Origin: Nemertoderma westbladi
Taxonomy: Eukaryota > Xenacoelomorpha > Nemertodermatida > Nemertodermatidae
Length of the DNA stretch: 25,666 nt
Assembly: GCA_032718475.1 (NCBI GenBank)
Contig: JAUCBJ010005229.1
Coordinates: 1 to 25,666 of the forward strand
Direction of reading: 5' to 3'
Shown here piece after piece: positions 1-9,286 of this stretch; within the stretch, counting starts at the first letter, position 1, and every line of letters begins with the position of its first letter. The notes under the pieces were generated by a model. It saw only the letters and a program-made list of their open reading frames with translations. It had not been told where the DNA came from and did no database searches. A program made the position numbers and the translations under genes.

Positions 1-650
1 CTGTCAGCCTGTAATACCCACGAGGCTGCGAGGCGGAGCAAATCAATACAGCTATAGCTGTATAGGGCCTATTCCAGTACCGGTATTCAGCCTACTACCA
101 ATCTGCCAATTTAACTACAGGCAGACAGGACTACGACTACGGTGTACTGGACGGTAGCTACATCTGTACAGGCTGTCTGGCTGTACATCTGTACATAACA
201 ACTCGCTGTTAATAGGCCTATTAACGGCAACGGCGTTGAGTAATGTTACAATTTTGGAATAAAATAAGTAATAAAATAAGAATACAATAAGAAAAAAATA
301 AAATAGGGTGTGGGCCTAGGTACTGTAGGCCTATGTTTACTTTAGAAAATATTTTAACATTCATTTTTTATTTTAGTAGGCCTATATATATTTTATTTAT
401 AATATTTCTGTATTTGTTTATTAAAATAGGCAGATAGGTCTGTAGGTGTAAATTTAAATTTAATTTAAAACCATTATATTACAGTCAGACAGTACCGATA
501 CAATTAGGCGAGGACTACCTTCCACAAAAGAGGTTATTACTGATTACTACTGACTACTATGTACGTACGTACACGTCGTTAAGATGTATGTGTACTACTG
601 TCTGCAGACTGCAGGTCTGACTGTAGTGTCTATGTCCACCTGTCTGCCAG
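1..650. other. Intergenic, no gene seen
   Basis: No coding region is recognisable here. The stretch is AT-rich from about 240 to 480. The palindrome TAGGCCTA or a near match recurs (about 223, 326 and 376), as do short CTGTCTGCC-type runs. Nothing else can be supported. Confidence 0.6.
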
Positions 651-655
651 TCAAA

Positions 656-740
656 TAAGATTAGATATTGAGGTAGCAGGGTAGAGCAGAATGCGATTTT
701 AGCTTATTTGCTTCACCTCAATAAACTCCCTTGCATTTTT
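656..740 (+). repeat. Left copy of a short inverted repeat
   Basis: This segment is repeated in reverse complement at about 3147-3222. The shared core includes GCAGAATGCGATTTTAGCT. The left copy has an extra 8 bases (CAGGGTAG) that look like a local duplication. Each copy is itself bounded by TATTGAGGT and its complement ACCTCAATA, so each may be a tiny foldback element of about 60 bp. The two copies lie 2.5 kb apart with the first LINE between them. They could be the ends of one larger element or two independent insertions. Confidence 0.7.
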
Positions 741-750
741 GCTCGGTTAT

Positions 751-793
751 GGTGCGTTAGGTCCTGGTAGCGTTAGGTCCGTGGCATTAGGTG
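751..793 (+). repeat. Degenerate GTTAGGTCC repeat, left block
   Basis: Three imperfect copies of a motif reading GCGTTAGGTCCTGG or similar lie directly before the first LINE. The same motif resumes right after the LINE tail at 2260. This suggests that the LINE entered an existing degenerate array. Confidence 0.5.
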
Positions 794-824
794 CTGACAG
801 CCTACAAGAAGAGTCCCACAAGAA

Positions 825-2207
825 ATGAAAACAAATAAGTTGGTGCCAGTCCCCAAGAAGGGCAACCTAACACTCTATGGTTCTTTTCGGGGAATCTCAT
901 TGATCTCGATTGCTGCAAAACTATACAATAGAATTCTATTAAATCGCATCAGGGATCCCATTGAGAGACTGCTACGTGGAAATCAGAATGGGTTCCGTAA
1001 AGGTCGTGGGACCATGGAGCCCATTTTGGCACTTAGAAGGATAATTGAAGAGTTATCAAAAAAGAAAGACAGGCATCTGGCTGTTATCTTTGTTGACTTC
1101 TTCAAGGCCTTTGATTCAGTCTCTCGCTCACGTATGTTCAGCATACTTTCATTATATGGGATTCCTGATGAAATTATTGCAGCAATCAGATCAGTATACG
1201 ATGGTTCGACAACATTTGTGTCTACTGTTGACGGTGACACAGAACCATTTGAAGTGTTATGGGGCGTACTCCAAGGAGACACACTTGCACCATTCTTGTT
1301 CATTATTGTGGTTGACTATGTTCTACGCATGTCCTTAGATCATCATAATGATGATGGGGTGATGATAACTCCACCTACTGGCTCCAGAAGTCGAGGAAAT
1401 CCTGCCAAGTACCTAACTGATCTAGACTTTGCTGATGACTTAGGAGTACTCTCAGAATCATTAGAGGGAGCCCAGCGGCTCCTCAGCTCATTAGAACATG
1501 CTGCTTCTAGTGTTGGTCTTTTTATTAACTCCAGAAAGACCAAAATTCTGACAGTTAACTTTGAAAGTCCTCAGCAAGTCTCTGATCGGATGAGCATAAG
1601 CTCAAAGGATGGTATACTTGAGCATGTGGACGACTTCTGTTACCTGGGATCATGGATCCGGAAGTCAGGTGAGGACCTTCGAATACGTAAGGGAAAGGCA
1701 TGGGCAGCCTTGAATAGGCTTTCCAGGATTTGGAAGTCACCTAGAATTAATCGGAAACTTAAGGTCCGATTATTTAGAGCAGCAGTAGTTCCAGTACTCC
1801 TCTACGGGAGTCCATGCTGGGCTCTAACTGCTGAGGACACCAAATCTCTGGATGGCACATTCACAAGAATGCTACGCCGGGTACATTGTGTCAAGTACAA
1901 TGCACACATCTCCAACCAGACACTATATAACATTGGAGGTGTCTCATTGGTTCCCCCAAGCTTGACACTAGAACAAAATCGCCTCCGCTTTGCAGGACAT
2001 TGCTTTCGCCGTGAGGACCAGCCAGTGCATAATCTTGTACTTTGGCAGCCTCATGGAGTGAATAAGCATGGTGGACAGCCCATGACTTTCTTGAGACGCA
2101 TCTTAAAGGACACTGGCCTTAAAGATGCGGATGATCTAGCAAATGTCATGGGTGATAGGGAGTTGTGGCGGTGCAATTTTGTTGACAAGCCGGCACAGCA
2201 TTCTTAA
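825..2207 (+). pseudogene. Reverse transcriptase fragment of LINE copy 1
   Basis: The frame stays open for 460 codons from the first Met. That Met is internal to the original polyprotein, and the frame also reads open upstream to the truncation point. Reverse transcriptase landmarks in order: a PVPKKG segment near residue 8, GFRKGRGT near 56-63, the motif A aspartate in FVDFFKAFDSV near 89-99, GVLQGDTLAPFLF near 147-159, and the catalytic FADD at about 202-205. A conserved LINE C-terminal region (LLYGSPCW, RLRFAGHCFRRED) follows. The lack of internal stops suggests recent insertion. Without the endonuclease it cannot be autonomous. Confidence 0.88.
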
Positions 2208-2236
2208 AAATGCAGCTGCAATGCAGCATGCCGATC

Positions 2237-2260
2237 CTAGTAGTAGTAGTAGTAGTAGTA
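2237..2260 (+). repeat. (TAG)n 3' tail of LINE copy 1
   Basis: About eight TAG/GTA units follow the sequence GCATGCCGATCC at the LINE 3' end. The same GATCC-(TAG)n junction occurs in reverse complement at the 3' end of LINE copy 2 near 19677-19690. The family therefore appears to end in a trinucleotide microsatellite rather than poly(A). Confidence 0.85.
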
Positions 2261-2580
2261 TTAGGTCCGTGCATGCCGTGGCGTTAGGTCCTGGAGTAGC
2301 AGTAGGTTCAGTCTGCCTCCAAAACCAGGCAGGTTAGTAAAGGAGCAGGTTACAGAGACGAGTTGAAAGGAACCAAAACAATAAACGAGAGTTAGGGATA
2401 TTGTAGAATATATTAATAGAGAATCAACAGTCAGATATATGCTATAGCAGTATAGGACCTAATGCTACATGACTTAATGCACCAGGACCTAAAGCTACAG
2501 GACCTAACTGCCTAACGCTACAGGCTGACAGGACCTAAAGCTACGCAGCTACGGGACCTAAACGCTACAGGACCTAAGGT
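2261..2580. repeat. Degenerate TTAGGTCC/GGACCTAA repeats
   Basis: TTAGGTCC occurs in forward orientation at 2261-2293. From about 2453 to 2576 its complement GGACCTAA recurs at least five times, usually as CTACAGGACCTAA. The change of orientation suggests an inverted arrangement. A clean 15-bp array built on the same core lies at 25481-25620. Confidence 0.55.
2342..2386 (+). repeat. Dispersed 44-bp motif, copy A
   Basis: GGAGCAGGTTACAG is followed, about 15 bases later, by AACCAAAACAATAAAC. The same two blocks at nearly the same spacing occur at 13321-13364 and, in reverse complement, at 18512-18554. This marks a dispersed repeat whose outer limits I cannot set. Confidence 0.6.
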
Positions 2581-3043
2581 ATACCGATTTGGTATACCGA
2601 GAACCGACGCTACTTTACAGCTTTACCTCTTGCACTACTTCAATTTCCCTCAATTTCTTATCTATCAGTCTAAATGCTTCATGTAATAATAATAAACGTA
2701 TAGAACGTACGGTAATGTAATAAACGTACTGGCAGACTGGGCGCTGGGGTAATATAATAAACGTAATGTGTGTCTGTCTGTCTGTCTGTGTCTGCCTATA
2801 TCCTGTATATTGAGTACCTGTATGCACTTTCGAATGGTCAATGGTATGAATCGCGTTACCTTACCAAACCAACTGGTTGTTATGATTGGTGACATTGTAA
2901 GAAGAATGCACCTACCCCCACTATGTCAACAGGTTTCCTGAGTAATTAATAAATTATTTTTCATTGTTTAATTAAGCTACCGGGGGGTACTTTTAATTGG
3001 ACTATTTACATCATTGTGTGCAAAGTAGCACTTCAGCACTTTG
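2581..3043. other. Intergenic, microsatellite only
   Basis: No gene is recognisable. It holds a small palindrome (GGTATACC twice, near 2577-2598) and a CTGT-rich microsatellite at about 2766-2796. The rest is AT-rich DNA. Confidence 0.5.
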
Positions 3044-3127
3044 CAGCGTTATGACCCGAGTTTATTTATGTACCGAGCGAGCGCAGTGAGGGAGGTTTAC
3101 ATAAATAAACAAGGGTCGTTAACGCTG
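3044..3127. repeat. Strong hairpin with about 29-bp arms
   Basis: The left arm 3044-3072 and right arm 3098-3127 are near-perfect inverted repeats containing TTTATTTATGTA and its complement. They enclose a 25-base GC-richer loop with CGAGCGAGCGCAGTGAGGG. Only a few mismatches or single-base gaps are seen. It may be a foldback element. A loop-like sequence, CTCGCTCGCTGCGCTCGGT, recurs at about 3963-3981 beside TTATTTA, as a possible half copy. Confidence 0.75.
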
Positions 3128-3146
3128 AAACTGATTGAGGGAGTGT

Positions 3147-3222
3147 AAGAATGCGAGATAGTTTATTGAGGTGAAGTTAATGAGCTAAAATCGCATTCTG
3201 CTCTACCTCAATATCTAATCTT
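3147..3222 (-). repeat. Right copy of a short inverted repeat
   Basis: This is the reverse complement of the segment at 656-740. The longest shared blocks are the GCAGAATGCGATTTTAGCT core and TAAGATTAGATATTGAGGTA. Confidence 0.7.
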
Positions 3223-3269
3223 ATGTCTGCCTGTCTACTTAATACTTATCAGCTGCATTACCACGGGTG

Positions 3270-3376
3270 TTTGAAAAAGGTGGACTGGACACAGAAAACA
3301 TGGACAACGGACAGACCAATCAGAAACGTATTATGCCAAGCAGTTTGTAGCAATTGGTCTGTCCACCTTTTTCAAG
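3270..3376 (+). mobile_element. Foldback element, GAAAAAGGTGGAC family copy 1
   Basis: The element starts TTTGAAAAAGGTGGAC and ends GTCCACCTTTTTCAAG, giving 15-16 bp inverted ends about 107 bp apart. It shares the internal stretch GACCAATCAGAAACGTATT with the copy at 3417-3531. No coding capacity is present. The size and ends suit a MITE. I did not find convincing target duplications. Confidence 0.8.
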
Positions 3377-3416
3377 TTTCGCTTTCTTAGTTACATAATT
3401 GGGAATAAGATGTGTG

Positions 3417-3531
3417 TTTGAAAAAGGTGGACTGGACACATGCACAAAAAACTATAGATAATAGTCTGACCAATCAGAAACGTATTAAAGCAATGCTATT
3501 TATTAGTGATTGGACTGTCCACCTTTTTCAG
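3417..3531 (+). mobile_element. Foldback element, GAAAAAGGTGGAC family copy 2
   Basis: It has the same ends as the element 40 bp upstream (TTTGAAAAAGGTGGACTGG at the left, GTCCACCTTTTTCAGG at the right) and shares the GACCAATCAGAAACGTATT core. The middle parts differ, so the copies are diverged. They lie in the same orientation. Confidence 0.8.
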
Positions 3532-3599
3532 GTTTCAATTATCTATCTATAATGGGCATGCTGGAAGCAGCTGCATTAAGAATGCTGCCGGTGTCCTAA

Positions 3600-3660
3600 G
3601 CGTATCTACCCCCCCCCCACCCCCCGCGCGGATTGCCCCCCGCGCGGATTGCCCCCCTAT
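3600..3660 (+). repeat. C-rich tract with tandem GCGCGGATTGCCCCCC
   Basis: Poly-C runs are followed by two direct copies of a unit of about 17 bp reading CGCGCGGATTGCCCCCC. This is a low-complexity insertion-like patch with no coding signal. Confidence 0.6.
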
Positions 3661-3758
3661 AGACTTACTGTATAATAATAGTACCGGTAGGTCTAGCGTA
3701 CCGTAGAGCACTTTAACTTGGATTTATTGGTTTATTTTTGTGGTTGGGTTAGTTGGTC

Positions 3759-3900
3759 AGGCCCAAACCCTAATTAAAACTGTCATTAACCCTATAACCT
3801 TAAAGTCCCAATGCTCTAATCTAAGAAATTTTGTGGAATTTATGATCCAAAATATTTAGGGTTGGGGTTACGTGACAGTTTTAATTAAGGTTTTGGGCCT
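3759..3900. mobile_element. Foldback element with about 33-bp inverted ends
   Basis: The left end, AGGCCCAAACCCTAATTAAA, and about 13 further bases are matched in reverse complement by the right end finishing GGTTTTGGGCCT. Both arms contain AATTAAAACTGTCA. Total length is 142 bp with no coding capacity. A MITE-like or hairpin repeat is the best description. No target duplication is obvious. Confidence 0.75.
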
Positions 3901-4223
3901 CCATTTCCACTTTGAATTATGGTTTCGGACCGCCACTCCCAAAATATGGGGACTTATTTACCTCGCTCGCTGCGCTCGGTCGTTTAATAACAGATCTCGG
4001 GATGAACAGTAAATAAAGCATATTATTTTTCCCTCAAGTGCAAGGTACCGGTAGTTATTATAATTAACGTTATACTGTAATGAGTTAGAATATTGACGTT
4101 CCAATATTGATGCTATCGCGTGGCTCGCCCCATATTATTGAACTAGGCCTGTCACAGTAAGTCTGGGATAATAATAATGTGAAAATCAATCTGTTTGGTC
4201 AATTCATTGCCTGTCTTTCTCAA

Positions 4224-4360
4224 CCCAGTCCACCTTATTCAAATTTGAAAAAGGTGAACAACAAAGCTGAAAAAGGTGGACATGCTGTGTGACGCAAATC
4301 GCCCGTGATTGGTCTGTCCATTGTCCATGTTTTCTGTGTCCAGTCCACCTTTTTCAAACA
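4224..4360 (-). mobile_element. Foldback element, GAAAAAGGTGGAC family copy 3
   Basis: CTGAAAAAGGTGGACATG begins at 4267 and CCAGTCCACCTTTTTCAAAC ends at about 4360. Relative to copy 1 it is reversed, because GTGTCCAGTCCACC matches the left end of copy 1 in reverse complement. Just upstream, 4224-4260 holds another pair of end fragments (CAGTCCACCTTATTC next to GAAAAAGGTGAAC), so this looks like nested or tandem insertion. It lies about 160 bp before the deubiquitinase start codon and may fall in its promoter or 5' untranslated region. Confidence 0.75.
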
Positions 4361-4519
4361 CCCCATTACCAGGCATTGTACAGTTGTACGGTACCTACCT
4401 ACCTACCTATACAGCGTACACCGTACAGTATCTTACAATATTATTATCATGATGATTTATTTGATGTCCAAGTGCAGTGTGTATGCTGGCAGGAGTGGCA
4501 GCTGGTATGAGTCTTGTGA

Positions 4520-5511
4520 ATGATGACGGGGGGTACCGGCACAGACGTAAAAGATTTCCAGAAATTTGTTCAACAAGTCAAAGAGTTTTCTGGTGTCACA
4601 GACGACCAAGTAATAGAAAACACGTTGAAACTCACCCACTTTGATGTTGACCAGACAATCGGTATTCTCACGGACGCCTCCACAGGCCCCAAGAGCGTTG
4701 CGACTCCTGTCGAATCGTCATCGCAGCGCGCCGCCTCCCCAAACATAATCCGGAGTCCGACGGCCCCCCGTCCAAGTCCTGGTCCCCCCCGTAACGTAAC
4801 CCCCGACGTAGAGATGGCCCCTGACACCAGCGGCGCCCTCCCTAAACCAAAAGTAAACCGGGATTTAATCGACTTGACCCATGATGATTCCGACATACAA
4901 CGCGCGATCGAGTTGAGTCTGCGAGACTCCGGAAACCCGGTCCCGAGCTCATCCGTGACCACCGAGGAGCAGGCATTGAGTCGCGCACTAGAGGCGAGTT
5001 TCTCCGGCAATGGGAAGCGAAAACGGGAAGGATCGTGGTTCGTGGAGTCGACGAATCCACATGAACGCATCCGCGTGGATGGCTGGCCGGTCGGGATAAA
5101 GAACTGCGGGAACACCTGTTGGTTCAACGCAGTCGTCCAGGCGTTGTTCCACCTCGTGGGCTTCCGAACCCTCATCCTCAACTACACGAAGCCGCCCCGA
5201 CTCTCCGAACCGCCTCCCACTCACATCGGTTTCGTCGCCGAACTCCAGCGGCTGTTCGCCTTGATGGTGGCCTCCCGTAGGAAGTACGTTGACCCCGTGA
5301 GTGCCGTCGATATACTCCGCTCTGAGTTCGCGGGCCAGTCCGCCACTCAGCAGCAGGATATTAGTGAGTTCACTCACAAACTACTGGATTGGTTGGAACT
5401 CGCATTCCAGCAAACTCGTCACGAACTCCCCATGGAAGACTCGGGTAAGAGTCCCCTGGTTACCGTGGTTACGGGGGACTCCAATCCAATGGTGGACCTA
5501 TTTTACGGGCG
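4520..5511 (+). CDS. USP25/USP28-family ubiquitin-specific protease, exon 1
   Basis: This exon encodes residues 1-330 and two bases of codon 331 of a cysteine deubiquitinase that cleaves ubiquitin from substrate proteins. The family acts in nucleus and cytosol. Visible features: a UBA-like N-terminus (about 10-53), a SUMO-interaction-like LIDLT followed by HDD (116-123), two ubiquitin-interacting helices (about 123-136 and 148-162), a basic KRKR, then the catalytic domain entered through RVDGWPVGIKNCGNTCWF. The catalytic Cys is residue 200. The QQQDISEF box (277-284) and DLFYG follow. The order and the VDGWPVG-KN stretch match USP25/28 closely, but I cannot choose between the two paralogues. 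An in-frame TGA lies directly before the first ATG. Met1 has T at -3, whereas Met2 (4523) has A at -3, so initiation may be at the second. An upstream non-coding exon is possible. Confidence 0.92.
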
Positions 5512-5852
5512 GTTAGTATCAATATATTATTATCTCAGTGTGGCCCAATTTGATTTGGTAACCGACACTTATTGCGACTAGCCCATGTCATCCATTTTGG
5601 TTATGACCAACTTCTGGTACAATTAGAGTAGAGTGATTAGTTATGGAGTGAGTTCTGTGGGAGGGCAAATATTATTTATATTGGCTTTGGTGATCGACGC
5701 CTTGAGCTGCCTAGACAGACATTTTATAAAATATCTCGAGAAATAGTCACTCTAATCTCGTTTTGAAGGCGTCTACCCCCGAGTAAATCGAATATTGCGG
5801 TTTGAATGGTATAAGATTCTTTACAATAGGATAACAGTATAGTTGGTTATTA

Positions 5853-5998
5853 CCAAAATAGGCGAGTCAATCTAGCCGAAAAAAGGGGTCAACCCATAAC
5901 AAATTCGCAATTCATCCAAACCGATTTTTTTTTTATTCTACATTACCTTGTTAATATAATACCCTTAAAAAAGTCTATAAAAATATATTATGCGGATA
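5853..5998 (+). repeat. Left arm of an inverted repeat around the 27-bp array
   Basis: Reading inward, this arm contains CGAGTCAATCTAG, a purine-rich AAAAAA run, ACCCATAA, TTCGCAAT, ATCCAAACC, ATTCTACATTACCTT, AAAAAAGTCTATAAAA and TGCGGAT. The same blocks in the same order appear in reverse complement at 8886-9016. Identity is imperfect, with small gaps. Similarity stops just outside CCAAAATAGGCGAG, so the arm ends look like element ends. Confidence 0.75.
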
Positions 5999-6174
5999 AC
6001 CTTCAATTTCCTGTTTCTTGTCTTAGCAACATGGATTTTACAAGGCAACAAGGGGTCTATTGGTGGAATTTTCCTCAAATTTGGTACAGACAAACTTTAC
6101 TCTAATGACTATCGATTGACTGAAGTATGCACTTCTAGATCGTTACAAATTTAGCTCGCCCACTAACCTGCCAC

Positions 6175-8425
6175 GTAACCTCGCCTACTAAACGGGTGGA
6201 TGTAACCTCGCCTACTAAACGGGTGGATGTAACCTCGCCTACTAAACGGTTGGATGTAACCTCGCCTACTAAACGGGTGGATGTAACCTCGCCTACTAAA
6301 CGGGTGGATATAACCTCGCCTACTAAACGGGTGGATGTAACCTCGCCTACTAAACGGGTGGGTGTAACCTCGCCTACTAAACGGGTGGATGTAACCTCGC
6401 CTACTAAACGGGTGGATGTAACCTCGCCTACTAAACGGGTGGATATAACCTCGCCTACTAAACGGGTGGATGTAACCTCGCCTACTAAACGGGTGGGTGT
6501 AACCTCGCCTACTAAACGGGTGGATGTAACCTCGCCTACTAAACGGGTGGATGTAACCTCGCCTACTAAACGGGTGGATGTAACCTCGCCTACTAAACGG
6601 GTGGATGTAACCTCGCCTACTAAACGGGTGGATGTAACCTCGCCTACTAAACGGGTGGGTGTAACCTCGCCTACTAAACGGGTGGATGTAACCTCGCCTA
6701 CTAAACGGGTGGATGTAACCTCGCCTACTAAACGGGTGGATGTAACCTCGCATACTAAACGGGTGGATGTAACCTCGCCTACTAAACGGGTGGATGTAAC
6801 CTCGCCTACTAAACGGGTGGCTGTAACCTCGCGTACTAAACGGTTGGATGTAACCTCGCCTACTAAACGGGTGGATGTAACCTCGCCTACTAAACGGGTG
6901 GATGTAACCTCACCTACTAAACGGGTGGCTGTATCCTCGCCTACTAAACGGGTGGCTGTAACCTCGCGTACTAAACGGTTGGATGTAACCTCGCCTACTA
7001 AACGGGTGGATATAACCTCGCCTACTAAACGGGTGGATGTAACCTCGCCTACTAAACGGGTGGATGTAACCTCGCCTACTAAACGGGTGGATGTATCCTC
7101 GCCTACTAAACGGGTGGCTGTAACCTCGCGTACTAAACGGTTGGATGTAACCTCGCCTACTAAATGGGTGGATATAACCTCGCCTACTAAACGGGTGGAT
7201 GTAACCTCGCCTACTAAACGGGTGGGTGTAACCTCGCCTACTAAACGGGTGGATGTAACCTCGCCTACTAAACGGGTGGATGTAACCTCGCCTACTAAAC
7301 GGGTGGATATAACCTCGCCTACTAAACGGGTGGATGTAACCTCGCCTACTAAACGGGTGGGTGTAACCTCGCCTACTAAACGGGTGGATGTAACCTCGCC
7401 TACTAAACGGGTGGATGTAACCTCGCCTACTAAACGGGTGGATGTAACCTCGCCTACTAAACGGGTGGATGTAACCTCGCCTACTAAACGGGTGGATGTA
7501 ACCTCGCCTACTAAACGGGTGGATGTACCCTCGCCTACTAAACGGGTGGATGTAACCTCGCCTACTAAACGGGTGGATGTACCCTCGCCTACTAAACGGG
7601 TGGATGTAACCTCGCCTACTAAACGGGTGGATGTAACCTCGCCTACTAAACGGGTGGATGTAACCTCGCCTACTAAACGGGTGGATGTAACCTCGCCTAC
7701 TAAACGGGTGGATGTAACCTCGCCTACTAAACGGGTGGATGTAACCTCGCCTACTAAACGGGTGGATGTAACCTCGCCTACTAAACGGCTGGATGTAACC
7801 TCGCCTACTAAACGGGTGGATGTAACCTCGCCTACTAAACGGGTGGATGTAACCTCGCCTACTAAACGGGTGGATGTAACCTCGCCTACTAAACGGGTGG
7901 ATGTAACCTCGCCTACTAAACGGGTGGATGTAACCTCGCCTACTAAACGGGTGGATGTAACCTCGCCTACTAAACGGGTGGATGTAACCTCGCCTACTAA
8001 ACGGGTGGATGTAACCTCGCCTACTAAACGGGTGGATGTAACCTCGCCTACTAAACGGGTGGATGTAACCTCGCCTACTAAACGGGTGGATGTAACCTCG
8101 CCCACTAAACGGGTGGATGTAACCTCGCCTACTAAACGGGTGGATGTAACCTCGCCTACTAAACGGGTGGATGTAACCTCGCCTACTAAACGGGTGGATG
8201 TAACCTCGCCTACTAAACGGGTGGATGTAACCTCGCCTACTAAACGGGTGGATGTAACCTCGCCTACTAAACGGGTGGATGTAACCTCGCCTACTAAACG
8301 GGTGGATGTAACCTCGCCTACTAAACGGGTGGATGTAACCTCGCCTACTAAACGGGTGGATGTAACCTCGCCTACTAAACGGGTGGATGTAACCTCGCCT
8401 ACTAAACGGGTGGATGTAACCTCGC
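6175..8425. repeat. 27-bp minisatellite, about 83 copies
   Basis: The unit is 27 bp, built on GTAACCTCGCCTACTAAACG plus GGTGGAT. Variants (GGGTGT, GGATAT, GGCTGT, GCGTAC with GGTTGG) are common from 6190 to about 7400 and nearly absent from about 7600 to 8425. Because 27 is a multiple of three, long open frames occur by chance on both strands (for example a nine-residue VDVTSPTKR repeat on +). I treat these as non-coding: the array lies inside an intron and several frames are open at once. Confidence 0.93.
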
Positions 8426-8885
8426 ATATCGGATTTATCGACCTTAAAAAACCTTATTCCCAAAAAATGTATTTGTTATATTATAAACTATTGTGGTTTT
8501 TAGACTTTTACAAATAAATAAATTACACCTAAAATCAATAAAGCAATCATAATTTTATTATGTAAAAAATCTTCGCTAACATTGATGGAAATTATGAAAT
8601 TTCCTTGCTGTGGAATTGTATAATTTTTTTACAACAGTTACCTTAATGTATCGTGAAATTTTTGATATTTAAAAATTGTATGTGACTTCTAGTTTCCGAG
8701 ATATAACAATTAATGTGTAACACGCCAGTGTAAATATTACTCATTTCCCATTGAATCACAGCTTATTGCGAAATTAATAAAATTATTCTGGAACATTACT
8801 AAATTCCTACTTACTTTTCCCTACTATTCCTTTTGTTTGGCTTGTGTTATGCAAATTTACGCAGAATTTCCATGAATAAACATAT
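8426..8885. other. AT-rich DNA between the 27-bp array and the right arm
   Basis: No gene, repeat array or conserved protein segment is seen here. The DNA is AT-rich with several AATAAA-like hexamers. Confidence 0.5.
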
Positions 8886-9016
8886 GATCCGCAAAATAAA
8901 ATTTTATAGACTTTTTTTTGGTCATTTATAAGGTAATATAGAATCCAAAATGTGTGGTTCGGATTGATTGCGAAATACTTATGGGTTTTTTTTGCTAGAT
9001 TGACTCGACTAAAATG
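8886..9016 (-). repeat. Right arm of an inverted repeat around the 27-bp array
   Basis: This is the reverse-complement partner of 5853-5998. The clearest paired blocks are CTAGATTGACTCG (8995-9007), GGTAATATAGAAT (8932-8944) and TTTTATAGACTTTTTT (8902-8917). The two arms bound about 3.16 kb that contains the whole 27-bp minisatellite. Confidence 0.75.
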
Positions 9017-9286
9017 GAGATGATGACTATGGGATGGGGTGGTTCCATTCCATCAATGATTTGTGGTTTTGCTATGGCGGCTGCTAAGGCGTACCGGTAA
9101 TCTGTTTCTTATTCGTACGACAAACTTTTAATTTATTTATTGTGCGAAACTTTTAGATCTTGCTATTTTACCACTTCCATGGTGTAATAAATATAATTAT
9201 CATAATAAACCTCTACATGCAGCAAATAAATTTAATTTAGCTGCCCATAAAAATCTTTGAAAATTATAGCATAAAAAATATATGAG

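Larger units (their letters stand above)
803..2260 (+). mobile_element. LINE copy 1, 5'-truncated non-LTR retrotransposon
   Basis: This non-LTR retrotransposon keeps the reverse transcriptase and C-terminal region but has lost the endonuclease. Comparison with the longer copy at 19677-22179 places the 5' break near 803, where similarity stops just before the CCACAAGAAATG stretch. It ends in a (TAG)n tail at about 2237-2260. The two copies belong to the same subfamily, with only scattered differences. No clean target-site duplication could be fixed, because both flanks are TTAGGTCC repeats. The clade is not resolved by eye. Confidence 0.88.

Noticed and set aside
5516-5521. Alternative splice donor GTATCA for exon 1
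   Set aside because: Using it would add bases that break the frame into exon 2. The GTTAGT donor at 5512 restores a gap-free USP28-like segment.
6135-8517. Very long open frames (up to 773 codons) across the 27-bp array on both strands
   Set aside because: The unit is a multiple of three without stops in several frames, so openness is automatic. The array lies inside the deubiquitinase intron and no flanking domain or signal supports a protein.
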